Below, in pieces: positions 35,363 through 46,217 of a stretch of 64,000 bases of DNA. The notes beneath the pieces are model-generated. The model had not been told where the DNA came from. It saw only the letters and a list, made by a program, of their open reading frames with translations, and made no database searches. The translations under genes and the position numbers were made by a program. Source of the stretch: Gliomastix tumulicola (taxonomy: Eukaryota > Ascomycota > Sordariomycetes > Hypocreales > Bionectriaceae). Numbering within the stretch: position 1 is the first letter of the stretch; each line of letters opens with the position of its first letter. Location: positions 1,550,001 to 1,614,000 of the forward strand of contig BCHX01000002.1 in NCBI GenBank assembly GCA_001599755.1. Reading direction: 5' to 3'.

Positions 35363-36646
35363 TTAGTCGATGGTCATGCGGCTGGGCTGGGGCTTGACAT
35401 CGTTGAGGCTGACTGAGTGCTGATCGGGGCTCTCGTCAGCCTTCTTCTGCGAAAGCAGATGGCTCTTAAGACCCTTGTTGAAGTTGGTCAAGCAGATGAT
35501 GCCGTTGGCGATGGTCATGACGATGAGGAGGATGGTGACGACGGCGAAAGCGGTGAGCGACTTCTTCACGGCGTCGTAGTACTGGCGCCACTCGGGCTGG
35601 TAGATGCGCACGAGCTTGAAGATGAAGTACGCGAGGGCACCGTGGTACAGAACGATGACGGCAATCATGCCGAGCTTGATCTCTCGGCGGGTGAAGTAGG
35701 CGGCAGCTACAAGGATACCAATTGTGATGGGGACCGTGGCGATGGTAAGGCCGAACTCGGGATCGCTGGTGTCGGTGACGATGACGACGAGCTGGATGAT
35801 GAAACCAAGGAAAAAGAAGAAGTCGAACTTCAGCAGGGCAATGTAGATCTGAACTGATATTAGAATCGCTAATTGCGACACACATCGGATTGGGGGCCTT
35901 ACTTGATAGTGCAGGAAGCGCTTCTTCATGCGGTAATCCGCACCAATGTTCTTGAGGATATCCCACGCGAACTCCTGGTACAGCTTGAAGGTGATGAAGC
36001 CCATGCAGACTGTGACCAAACCGATGATGGTAGGAATCGCGATGAGGTACGGCCGGACATCTGACCAGACGCCAACGGCAGAGTAGTTGGGCTTGAAGGA
36101 GTTGTGGTCACGGAGAACATTGAGAGCCATGTTGATCTGGTCGACCTGAATGGCAGTATAAACAACGAGTGCTAGATTGGCCAAGCAGATGCCGATGATC
36201 TGAATCGTGTTGGTCATGCGGAGCGCATCCCAGACGACAACCAGCTCGTAAAGGAAACCGAAGATGAAGAGCGTGAGGAAGGTCGGGATGGTCTTGTACT
36301 GGGACTGAACTTCCTTGTCCCCGGGCACGGAGGGCAGGAGACTCTGCTGGAACTTGGCGAAGATGTAGCTGGAAAGAACGAGTTAACTTTGATGGTTCAG
36401 AAAGCACGGATACCTCGTCGTATGCACTTACGCCTCAAAGCAGAGACACACGACGGCCTGGATGGCCGTGACAGCCATGAAGAGAGCGGCCCACTTGCTG
36501 CTCATGAACGCGAAGAGCTTCCGCTTCGGCTTCGTTACCGGCGTAGACGGCGTCAGGCCCTCGCGGGCGGCGTAGCCCTGGTCGTGGTTCTGGGGCATGT
36601 TCCTGGTAGCGTCGTATGTCGGCTGCTGCTGGTGGGCGTACGCCAT
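35363..36646 (-). CDS. UPF0658 Golgi-type multi-pass membrane protein
   Basis: Member of the fungal UPF0658 family of predicted Golgi membrane proteins; molecular function unknown. Exons 36432-36646 (or to 36790), 35903-36368 and 35363-35848; introns 36369-36431 and 35849-35902 (54 bp, in frame and stop-free). About 388 aa from the first ATG, or 436 aa if translation starts at a GTG at 36790. The cytosolic N-terminal tail is Tyr/Gln/Pro-rich; then come about eight hydrophobic segments, including AALFMAVTAIQAVVCLCFEA, FLTLFIFGFLYELVVVW and FDFFFFLGFIIQLVVIV. Coding-looking sequence continues upstream of the ATG through 36790, but an in-frame TGA lies 11 codons before that GTG, and no ATG exists on this strand for about 1 kb upstream. 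The start is therefore uncertain. Confidence 0.88.
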
Positions 36647-38385
36647 CTGCTGGTAAGCGGGCTGCTGAGGGTATCCCGGCTGGTTGTAGTCGGTGGGATC
36701 GTAAGACTGCGGGTAGGGCGCGTTGCTCGTCTGGCTGAAGGCGGGATCGCTGCTCAGCCGCTCCTTTGGAGAACCGTATCGGTTGGCCACGATGGATGGC
36801 GTACTGACTCTGGCCGAGAGTCACGGTTAAGATGCCGGTAGGAGGTGTGAATTCGAGACGGATTGTTCGATGAACGGATTCGCAATGACTCGTCGATGAA
36901 GCTGCCGTCGACAGACGCTCTGATTGTCGAGGAAGCTTTTTAATGAGGGAATGTCCGGTCTGGTATGGTCGGACTGTGGCGATGCACCGAGCGAGGCAGA
37001 ATTGGAGCTCAGGCTTGGTTTGGGTGGGTGGGGAAGAGGCGCGCAGCGCTGCTCGTATTACGATGGAGAGTGGAAATGAAAAATCTAGTAGGAAGAAAAG
37101 CAGACTTGATGCGGCGTCAAGGTGAAGAGAAGTGAAGAGACGAGACGAGATGAAACGAGACGAGACAGGACGAGATGGAAGCGAGAGACTGGATAGATGA
37201 GAAAAGACGACGGAAGAGCAGGAAAATGGAAGAAAGATGTAGAGGTCAGAAAGGAGGCAACCGGCGGGAATGTCGCACGTGTCAGAAGATGACAGTGCAA
37301 GGACGGGCTGTTTTTTTTTTAGCAGGAGATATTAAGGTTGGCTAGGTGCGTCCTGTAGGTAGGTCAGCACAGACGGGAAACACAGCGAGTCCTCCAGCGA
37401 GAAAAAGTCCTGAAACAGGCTGGTCAAAGGACGGGACGCGGGAGAGCAGAAGCAGGGGGAAACTGGACTCTGGAAAGAGTGGGTCGGGAGGATCAGGAGG
37501 TCCCTTGTCCCGTCTGTGGTGCTCTCTGTTAGTACAGCGGCAGCGAGCCAACCAGAGCCACAGAGGGCAGTGCCTGCAGTGGCTGTTGGTGACACAGACA
37601 GGCGGTTCCGCCCAGACAGTCCTCCGGAATACCTGACCTTGGGTATTACATGCAGCCCCGGGCGCAGGCCTTGCCTGGATCGTCGCGCAGGGCGAGCGCA
37701 ACCCGTTCCTGAAGTGATCATAAATAGACCGTCCCCGTTAAAGTCTATCGGGGATGGTGGGAAGCCAAACAGGAATTGAACACGAGTTCGCTCGTGTGCC
37801 TGGCCGGTGACTGGCCGGTTCCAACTTACAGCAGCCACGGCTGACGGCCAGTGGAGCGGGCTGTATTAATAGCACTCCACTGAAGAGCTCGCCGCCCCTC
37901 CACTGTGGGAGGACTCGCCTTGACGCATGTTACCAATCATCATCATCATCAACCAACACTTGACAGTGCTGGCGAATGACTGCCATCTTCTCCCAGGTTG
38001 GCGCTGACCACCAGCTGCATCTTCACGGCACTCACAGAGACGCATCGCCATCTGAAACGTCTCTATCGCTCGTTCGCAGGCTGAACAGCCCTTTGCTGTG
38101 GACACGGACGCTCTGAAACGCCGATCGCGACCCTCACATTCGCGCCAGAAGCCCCCTCATTCCTTTCAATGGCTGGCTGCTGTGGGGATCCGCACTTGAT
38201 GTTGCCTCACCTTGGGCTCATTCACGGGCCCGCCGCGTCTCAGAGTCTCTCACGCTTCTCTGCTGCCCAAGTTGTCTCATTCAATCAATCACTACATAGT
38301 AACGAGGGATGTTCGCTCGCCGCTTGCCCTAGACGGGCTGCTCTGCTGGAATGGATGAATAAACGGCCGCGGCCCCCCAGCCTCT
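36647..38385. other. ATG-free leader/promoter of UPF0658 gene and amidase 3' flank
   Basis: On the minus strand no ATG triplet occurs from 36647 to about 37647, whereas the plus strand has many. The 37130-37260 part is a purine-rich tract on the plus strand (pyrimidine-rich in the leader). The rest, to 38385, holds no supported gene; the 168-codon minus frame at 37332-37838 has no family signal and itself uses no convincing ATG. Confidence 0.55.
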
Positions 38386-40373
38386 CTACTGACTCGCCTT
38401 CCGAGCCTCGTCCAAGACATCGAGCCATGTCTCTGGCCTGCGCCTCCGGCCCTCGACCTCGTCGTGCAGATACGCCTCCGACTCCCTCGCCCACGTGAGC
38501 AGCAGCTCCTCGGCTCCCCACTCGGCCGTAGCCATCATTCCTACCGGCAGCCTGCCCTCACCCTGCTCCGGATCGACGTACCCAGCCGGCACGGACAGCG
38601 ACGGCGTGCCCGTCATGTTGGCGAGGAAGACGTACATCATGTTGGCGAACGCCACGTTGGTGTTGCTCGCGCCGTACGCCTCGTCGCCCGCCGTCTTGGG
38701 CCAGCCGATGATGGGCACCGTCGGCGTCACGATGAGCAGGTTCGGGTACTTCTGGAACAGGAAGGCCAGGTGCTGCATGAGTACCTCCCGCAGCGAGTTG
38801 GCCTTGATGTAGTCGGCGCTGGGCGTCTGCGTCGCCACGCTCATGAGGAGCTTGTTCGCCGGGCTGACGAGCGAGAGCCAGTCGGCGGGGTTGGGCGTCC
38901 GCCGGCGAGCCTTCTCCGACATCTCGGCGACGCAGACGAGGCTGTGCGCCGACCGGCCCTCGGGGATGAAGGGGATGGAGATGTCAACGATCTCGTAGCC
39001 GTGCTTCGCCGCCAGATGGTTGACTGCCTTCTCGCAGACCTCCTGGACCCTGGGGTCGGATCCTGCCCACCAGTCACGGTAGATGCCCAGGTGTCTCTTC
39101 TCGCCCGCAGCCGGGGGCTTGGACACGGCGAAGAGCCGACTGACGGAAGAATCAGGGTCGGGCTGAGCCATGAGGCGGTAAGCGATGGTGAGGTCACTGG
39201 CCGTGGCGGCGACCGGACCCATGACACATGTAGTAAGTGCCATGTGCGTCGTCCGGTGATGGGTAGGCTTCAGCCCATAGATACCGTTGAACGCCGCGGG
39301 CACGCGAGTGCTGCCACCGGCATCGGTTCCAACGACAATGGGGACGACGCCTGCACCGACGGCAGACGATCCTCCCGACGTAGAGCCGCCCGGATAGTAC
39401 GAGGTATTGAGGTGATTGGTTGGCGTACCTTGAGCGGGCTAGCATTGCTCTGTCAGTGACGCTGAGGGGTTGAAAGGCGGACTGTTCATTTCACTCACGT
39501 TAAGACCGCTAGTTTCGGCACCGACCTCGTGCATTTTGTTCTTGCCAATGACGACAGCCCCGGCCTCTAGGAGCTTCTTCACTGGCCAAATCGTCTCCCC
39601 CTGCTCCTTGAAGAAGGGAATCCCAGGCACGTACTTCATACCAAAGTGGCTGATGTACCCCTTGAGCTCGACGTCATCCTTGACGCCGATGGGGACGCCG
39701 TCCAGGACGCCCAAATACTTGCCCCCGGCGTAGCGGTCCGTCGACTCCCTGGCCGCCCGGAGGACGAGGTCCTCCTTTCCCGGGGTGTCCACCCAGGCGT
39801 CCTCGTACTTGCTAGCCGGGCTCTGACCCTTCTTGATGGCGGATAGGATGGTCTGGGCCACCTGCAGGGGCGTGACGGTGCCGGCCTTGTACAGCTCGTG
39901 GTAGTCGGCTGCTGAGTAGTACCGCGGGGCGGATGGCTGACCGCCCTGCTTTGCCTGGACGAGCTCGTCCTCTAATGGGAGCATAGGACCATTCTCACCG
40001 AGAGGAGTAACATGAGGCTATGAGGCAGAATATCAGTTTACAAAACGTAGTAGTCAGATAGCCTTGGGGGTTACCACTTACATGGAATCGGTAAGGCACA
40101 TCATCCAGCTCGGGAATGTCCTTGTTCTTGCCCATACCCGAGTTGGCCCAGAACATCTTCTGCAGCAGCGGGAAGGTAGCGATCCTGTAGCAAGCCTCCG
40201 TGTCAGCCCGTAGCTCCAACACATGTACACGGCGGTTGAGGCACGTACATCTTGGCTCCCACCACCAGGGGAATGCCCCTGAGGACAGGGTTCTCCATGG
40301 GAGGTGCCTGAGCAGGCGTAGAAGGCCATTCGACGGCCTTTGGATAGTCGGCGAAGGACTCGGGAGGCGCCAT
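38386..40373 (-). CDS. Amidase-signature family hydrolase
   Basis: Amidase of the Ser-cisSer-Lys family, hydrolysing an unidentified amide. Exons 40249-40373, 40082-40184, 39499-40017 and 38386-39438; introns of 64, 64 and 60 bp with GTACGT, GTAAGT and GTGAGT donors. Product about 599 aa. The catalytic triad is visible: Lys189 (GVPIGVKDD), Ser268 (PGGSTSGGSS) and the nucleophile Ser292 (GTDAGGSTRVPA); the 24-residue Ser-Ser spacing is that of the family. GIYGLKPTHHRTTHM follows. The first 76 residues form an N-terminal extension common in fungal members. There is no signal peptide, so it is probably cytosolic. The substrate cannot be read from sequence. Confidence 0.93.
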
Positions 40374-41395
40374 ATTGGGCAGCGACGATGGTTTGCGTGC
40401 GTGAGGTGGTTGCACAGATGTGTACTTGGGTAGGTTGGTATGTAAGAGCAAGCAAGGGTGAGAGAGGGTGAGTAAGGGCTCGGTATTGACAAGCGATGGC
40501 TAGAATGGAATGCACAGCTGTGGAAAAAGCAGGCAATCAATCTAATTGAGGACTTGAGAAACTCAATCGGTCATGAGGCTGATCCTTAATTGATCTTATG
40601 CTCTTCAATTGATGCTGTGATGTCAGACGTAAGATGAGCTCGTGAGCTGAGATTCAGGGCGGCGGCGTGGCTGCTGACGGACCGGTACTTCATATACAGT
40701 GCTGAGGCTCACTGTGGGAGAAGTACCTCGCTGTCAGCTGAAGTCTGACTGGTGAGCCTCGGCAGCGAGAAATTGACCACTGCGATGCTATGCTGGATAG
40801 ACGCATAAGCTTCAGTTGATGCATATCACGAAAAGCTCAACAGGCTCGGTCTCTCCGAGCTGCAGCATCACAACACAGGAGCCTATTTGATAGAAGGCGA
40901 TTGATAGTATTGGTATTCTTGTTCATCAGGTGTAGTGGAAGCCTACTAAGGCAAGGAAATGTCGTCAGGTCCAGGAGAGGTACTTCGGCCGTGGCTGTCG
41001 ACGTTCCGGCTAGATACTGTCCCGGCCTCTCACCAACTGCGGCACGCTTTCGTCGTGACGTTAAGCTGGATATATCGTGCCTAAAACATCCCAAGCTAAT
41101 TGGGTACGAAGCTCTCATATATTCGTGTATCCTCACCGCCAGAGGACTAGGAGATCGAGCCCAACGCTACGTTGACGTCTGACAGCGACCTGCTACTAGG
41201 AAGCCCCAACCAGTCCTTCGCTAATAACATCTATTCCGATCACTGTAAAAAACATCAACGGCAAGCTTAGAAACCATGGCTGAAGCCATTTTCTTCATAT
41301 GCTCTCGTGAGTGAGATTTTTGTTGTGGAGGTTCCCTATTGCCCCGACTTCCTCAAGCAACCTCTGCAGCTTCTGAGCCTGGAGTCATGCTGAGC
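40374..41395. other. Amidase promoter region
   Basis: About 1 kb with no gene seen. It contains amidase upstream sequence and the 3' flank of the beta-flanking-type gene. The segment 40555-40800 has several GCTGA/TCAGC words in both orientations, without a clear hairpin. Confidence 0.5.
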
Positions 41396-42180
41396 CTACA
41401 TGTACTTGGACGCGAGCCCAAAGATGCCGCCCTTCTGCTCGGCCTGGTTCTTGAGGTACAGCTTCATGGCGAACTCGCCGGCCTTCTGGATGGCACCCTC
41501 TTTGCTAGAGCCGGATGAAACCTTTCCCTTGGAGGCCTTGTCGTCGAAGAGCTGCACATGGTGTCAGTGTAGACTCTCGCCGTGATGCAGAGGAGGCAGA
41601 CAAGGAAGAGGAAAGAAAAGAAAAGAAGAAAAAAAAAAGCGAGAAGACAAAGGAGTGCCATACCTTGCTGGCCTCAGACATGGCAAGGCCCAGCAGAGCT
41701 CCCTTGCCCTGCTTCTCCCCGGTCTCGCCAGCATTGAACAGCTTGATCGCCTGCAGCGCGGCCGCGGCACCGAGAACGTTCTCATCCTCATCGTCGTCGT
41801 CGTCCTCATACGCCTTCTTGTGCTTCTTCACAGCATCTGCAGACACGTCAGTTAATACATCCGCACAAAACACGGTGCATCTTTTCAATCCAAGTGATTG
41901 ATGGATGGAACTGACCCTCCTCGTCGAGATCCTCCTCCGCGAGACGACTCTTCTTCTGCCCGATGGCGCTGATGATGCTCGAGAACAGGTCGCTGCTGCC
42001 CGACGAGCCGGCGCGCTTGTCGGCCTCTTCCTTGGCCTCGCGGAAGTCGTCGTCGTCATCGCGGTCGAAGAAGCTGCCGCTGCTGCCGTGCTGCTGCTGC
42101 TTCTTCTCGTCCTTGTCCTTGTCCTTGTCCTGGAGGCGGTCCTCGAGGAAGTCCTTGCCGGCGTTGATGAGCTTATCCAT
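41396..42180 (-). CDS. Beta-flanking-type fungal protein
   Basis: Conserved Pezizomycotina protein of unknown function, often annotated as beta-flanking protein. Exons 41916-42180, 41664-41836 and 41396-41551; introns of 79 bp (donor GTCAGT) and 112 bp (GTATGG, with a long T/C tract before the CAG acceptor). Product about 197 aa. The N-terminus is highly charged (repeated KD: DKDKDKDEKK), then an acidic DRDDDDDFREAKEEAD helix. The second exon has KKHKKAYEDDDDDEDENVLG, and the C-terminus contains Ala-rich helices (AAAALQAIKLF, EGAIQKAGEFAMKLYLKNQA). No transmembrane segment or catalytic motif seen; cytosolic localisation is an inference. Confidence 0.82.
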
Positions 42181-43164
42181 GGTGGGTGATTCTCAAGAAA
42201 GATGACGAGTTTGGAAGAGTTTTTCTATCACAGGTGAGAGGCAAGACGGCGATATTTTCTGAGGCCAAATGCAGATGGAGGTGGAGGAGGAGGAGGAGGA
42301 GGAGGAGGAGGAGGGAAGAAGGGCAGCAGCAATAAGGTTGCGGGCTGAGCTCATGGAAATGCATCCCCACCAGGGCCTAATGCATGATGATGTTTGTCAC
42401 AGTCCCTCAGCGGCCCAATCACTTCTCGTCACAGCTGAAATCTCACTCGGTCCCTCGTCTGTGACTTGGAACGCCGAGAGGGGCGGGGTCGTCGGGCATA
42501 TGCAGCCAAGTGAATCATTCGCGTCCCAGATTCCCACTTTCTGCCTCTGTCTCTATCAGATCCCATTTCTATCCCAAAAGACTACCTATCGGAGTTTCCT
42601 TCCGTGCAAAAAAAATATCAAGTACTCCAAAGCATCGTATATTTAGCCCCTCACGCCATGAACAATGAGAGACTGTTTCCCTCTCTCTCCCCCTCGCTCC
42701 CGTCTTCTTCTTTTTCGAATGGTATGGAAGGTATTTCGTCACATCTTCGCTCGCCCGCCGTGCCCAGCCCAGGTATCGTGCGCCGCCAAACGGTAAGGTA
42801 TACAGGACAGACTCCCTTTTGCTCCCGTGAAAGGGGTGTAAGGGGTCGTCGACACTCGAAAACCACCCAAGCTCAGAAAGAATATCCGAAGGAAATTAGG
42901 AGAGACAGAAAGAACGAAAGAAAGAAAGAAAGAAAAAAGTCCAGTGGTAAATAGAAATTCCGCCATAAGACAGATGTCGCAGCGTATTACCCAATTCCGT
43001 GTATGCATGGATCTCGTTGCGTGTCGTTATGCTTCCCAAACAAAGGAAATTCAAACCATAGCCCCCGGGGGCCTTGTACCTGAAGCTAGGAATAGGAAGA
43101 AATCAGACGTTACTGTATCTGTAAGCGTCTGGCGCTGGTGTTTGGTTGTCCCTGTCGTGTACTC
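42181..43164. other. Intergenic region upstream of beta-flanking gene
   Basis: About 980 bp with no gene. It includes a GGA-trinucleotide tract (42277-42314) in the leader of the upstream gene and an AGAAAGAAAG-type purine tract near 42904-42945, probably in the 3' flank of wc-2. Confidence 0.5.
42277..42314. repeat. GGA trinucleotide repeat
   Basis: An interrupted (GGA)n tract of about 38 bp, roughly 100 bp before the ATG of the beta-flanking-type gene. On the sense strand of that gene it is a (TCC)n pyrimidine tract, likely leader or promoter sequence. Confidence 0.8.
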
Positions 43165-44768
43165 TCACGGGCCGCCATAAGGCGAATCAGTTGAGACCGG
43201 CTGCATCGTTGGGTTGCCGTGTATGCTCTGCCTCTTTTTCTCTTTCTTGGCCCAGCGGAGGCCGCACGCATTGCACAGTGTTTTCGGTCCGTTCGGCCCT
43301 TTGCGCCATTCAGGTGAATCCAGGGTGCCTAGTGATACGTACGGGTTAATGACAGCCCTAGGTAGTAGTTACAGAGTGAAGACATAAGTGCAAACTTACC
43401 GCAGTCAGTGCAGACGTATTCCTCGGACGTCTTGAGCTTCTTCTTCTTCTCTCCCGTCCTAGGGTCACGATCCATCGGAATGGCGATGCCGGCATCACCC
43501 TTGATTAGCGTCGGACTGGCATTACCCGTCGTGATGCCTCTGCTGCGCTCGCCCTCAACATATCGCAGGCCAGTGAGCAGCTCGATCGTATCCGTGTACG
43601 CACCCTCGAACCGCGCCATCTTGTCCCGCAGCGAGTCCGGACGGGCCCCTGCCACCACGCCCTCGAGGTTCTCCCGCGTGAGCGCCGAGTTGATAATGTT
43701 CCTCTCCGATACTGATAGCGGGGTAGCGTCGCCGCCGTTGTTGCCGGGGTGGTGGTACGGGGTGGAGAGTGATGTCCCTCCGTCCTCGGTCAGGGTGATG
43801 TCGGAGCGGGACTCCTGGCTCTGCAGCCACTGCTTCTGCGCCTCGTTTGCGTCGACCTCCTCCTCTCTGCGAAGCTCGGCTATCCGTCGCTTCAGACGCT
43901 CATTCTCGATCTTGTGCTCCAGGAACGAGTCCAGAAGCCCGGCATTCCGTGTCGGATACGGCCGTGCCATCATGTAGACGGCCTGGCAGAAGGCGGACTG
44001 GTTGGTGGGGCTGGGCGCAAACTTGGCGGCGGCGATGTGCGCGTGGCCGATGGCCTCGAAGATGATGTAGTCCCCGTCCTTCTTCTTGAGACGGTAGAAC
44101 ATGCGTAGCGCGTTCCCCGACGCAATGGCCTCGTTGACGTCGGCCACGAACAGACCCTGGTCGTCCGGGTGTATCCGGTCCTTGAGGAAGGCGTCGTGCA
44201 TCTCCTCCGTCGTGTAGCCCGTGAGGTGGTAGACGCTGGGCGACGAGTACTTGACGCGGCCGTTGGCGTCCATGATCAGCAGCCAGTCCTTGAGCTCCTC
44301 GACGACCTTGGCGGGCCAGTTCCTCCGCTTCGTGAACTCGGTGAGGGTGCCGGCCCCCGCGCCGCCCAGGCCCAGCTGCACGCGGGCATCCAAGGGCAGC
44401 GGCCCGGCACCAGGCACGTTGTTGGAGGCTGTATTGAAACGATTCTCAGACTGTGCGACGGCACTCTCGGTCGGGTTGGGCGCGGAGCTGTAGGGCTGGC
44501 CCAGGCCGGTGTCGTCGGCGGATTCGAGGTTCATGGGCAGGGCGCCCATGGAGTCGAGCATGCCATTGTCGAAGACGGACATGATGTCGTTTGCGATCTG
44601 GCCGTTGGGTGCCACGTCGAACGAGTCTACCATGCGGCTGGGCAAAGAGTCGGAGCTGTTCTGGCCGCGATGGGGGCCTCTCGGGTCATTGAGCGAGCCA
44701 AAGTTAAAGTCGTTGAAGTTGAAGGTGTTGCCACCACCTGGTGGCTGGTTCGGTTGCTCGTGGGCCAT
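43165..44768 (-). CDS. wc-2: White collar 2 (WC-2), PAS and GATA zinc finger
   Basis: Partner of the blue-light receptor WC-1 in the white collar complex, which activates light-induced and clock genes in the nucleus. Exons 43400-44768 and 43165-43328; intron 43329-43399 (GTAAGT...CACTAG) lies inside the zinc finger, and its removal gives CTDCGTLDSPEWRKGPNG and then CNACGLRWAKKEK, a CX2CX18CX2C GATA finger of the WC type. About 510 aa, close to Neurospora WC-2. One PAS domain at about residues 160-260 (WLLIMDANGRVKYSSPSVYH, IHPDDQGLF). A coiled coil (about 305-330) precedes the finger. The finger is near the C-terminus (about 453-478) with a short basic tail. Unspliced, the frame ends early and lacks the second Cys pair. 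Confidence 0.97.
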
Positions 44769-45710
44769 GCCTGCAGTGGCCCTCGTAGTGCCAGCGGGAG
44801 TGATCGTATGGGAGAGTGTGTGTGGTCTGGTGCGCTACTACCTACTAGGCGCGGCGCCTGTACTGGTACCTAGCGCTCGCGGGTGCGTCGGTAGCGGCAG
44901 CTGTACCTGTACCGAGGCTGCTAGGAGGTGCTCGCATGCGACAGACAGCCCAGCAAGAAGCGCATCTGCTGAAAACTATTGCCCCAAAGTTCAAACGCAG
45001 CAGCATTGGAAAGGGGGGGTAAGGCGGCTCCAGGCGACACGAAGCTCCAGCCGACGCCCGTTGTCAGACAGCGGGACTATTGATGGGATGTCGGGCCCCT
45101 TGGCCAGACAGATTCCGTAAGGTCGCAGGCACGAACCCTGCAGAGTCAGTCGAACGGGAGGGCAGGCCGGTGCGTGGCGGTGAAAAGCAAACGTCTTGAC
45201 TTCCGCGGGGGCGGGCGGGATATCCAAAAACAAATGCCCGCTCCGGGAGCACGGATTTTGCGATGATTATGAATGTGCAAGGTCCAAGTCCAGATGGACA
45301 GTCGGCAATGGGACCAGGAAGGGAGGGAGCGGCGTTGAAATGCACACTCCAGTCACGTCTGCTGATTAACTACCTTAAGTGCACGCCCGCCCGTTGTTCA
45401 TTCCCTCTGTGCCTGCCTGACCCTTTTTACGCTTGCTGATCATATCCCTATTACCTGACCTACATTAAGGAAAATCCATGTCCCTGGTGGCAAAGCCATC
45501 CATCCGCATTGCACTACGGTAGGTAGTGGACGAGAGATTGGTACCCTCAACTGCTCCCATTATTCGCTTGCTCGTACTAGCAGCAGCACTAATGCCGACT
45601 TGGTACCTATTGACTCTGATCCTGGGGCTTGTTTCTGTCCCTCCAGTGGCTGTGCGGCCCCCGAAGGTTCCATCCTGCTTCTACCTGCTACCTAAGGTAC
45701 TGCCCGATGC
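44769..45710. other. wc-2 upstream region
   Basis: 940 bp between wc-2 (-) and EMC5 (-). No gene seen. Several TACCTA/TAGGTA words cluster at 44834-44875 and 45519-45700. A TGATCATATC lies near 45437. The left part is the wc-2 leader and the right end the EMC5 3' flank. Confidence 0.5.
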
Positions 45711-46185
45711 TCACTGCTTGCTGCCGGTGTGCTGGGCGAGGAACTCGCGGCGCTGCTTTCTGATATTGGCAAAACCCGGCCTCGTCTCCAGGTACCCAAA
45801 CGGATTGCCTCTGAAGTCCTTCTCCACCTCACCGTTACTGTCGAGGAAGCCTGCAGAGCCCTCCCTCTCGATCTTGCCGGCCCAGGTGTGCCACCGGATG
45901 GGACGCAGCTTATCAGAGCCCGCTACGAGCCCGAGGACAATCACGAGCGTGGCCACCACGGCCTCGGCGCGGATGTCCAGGGGCAGGCTGACCTGCGCCG
46001 TGGAGGCATGCTGGGCCACCTCTGACGATATGTATTCCTGCACAGAGTAGCCTCTGCATTACGTATGCGACATGGTTAGCAGGATTACACTTTTGCCACG
46101 AGGCTTGGTTACCAGGGGCCGGCGCCTACGCGTGTGCAAGCAACACCACGCCGACTGCCGTAATGGAGCGCGTAACCCAGGTCAT
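45711..46185 (-). CDS. EMC5: ER membrane protein complex subunit 5 (EMC5/MMGT)
   Basis: Small subunit of the EMC insertase in the ER membrane, also named membrane magnesium transporter. Exons 46130-46185 and 45711-46053; intron 46054-46129 (GTAGGC...TGCAG with a CTAAC branch) splits an Ala codon and joins LLAHA to GYSVQEY. Product 132 aa. Two hydrophobic segments, about residues 5-20 (RSITAVGVVLLAHAGYS) and 45-65 (AVVATLVIVLGLVAG), followed by the family-typical LRPIRWHTWAGKIEREG, FRGNPFGYLETRPGF and IRKQRREF. The start is the only ATG that supplies the first membrane segment; its leader is a CA microsatellite. Divergent from RAD50. Confidence 0.93.
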
Positions 46186-46190
46186 TGTTG

Positions 46191-46217
46191 GTGTGCGTGT
46201 GTGTGTGTGTGTGTGTG
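46191..46217. repeat. GT/CA microsatellite in EMC5 leader
   Basis: A run of GT dinucleotides with one CG interruption that begins only 6 bp upstream of the EMC5 ATG; on the sense strand it is a CA-rich leader. Confidence 0.85.

Noticed and set aside
37332..37838. 168-codon minus-strand frame upstream of the UPF0658 gene
   Set aside because: No homology recognised, inside the ATG-poor interval, and its composition looks non-coding.
42650..43160. Possible gene between the beta-flanking gene and wc-2
   Set aside because: Only short overlapping frames and AGAAAG purine tracts; better explained as 3' flanking sequence.
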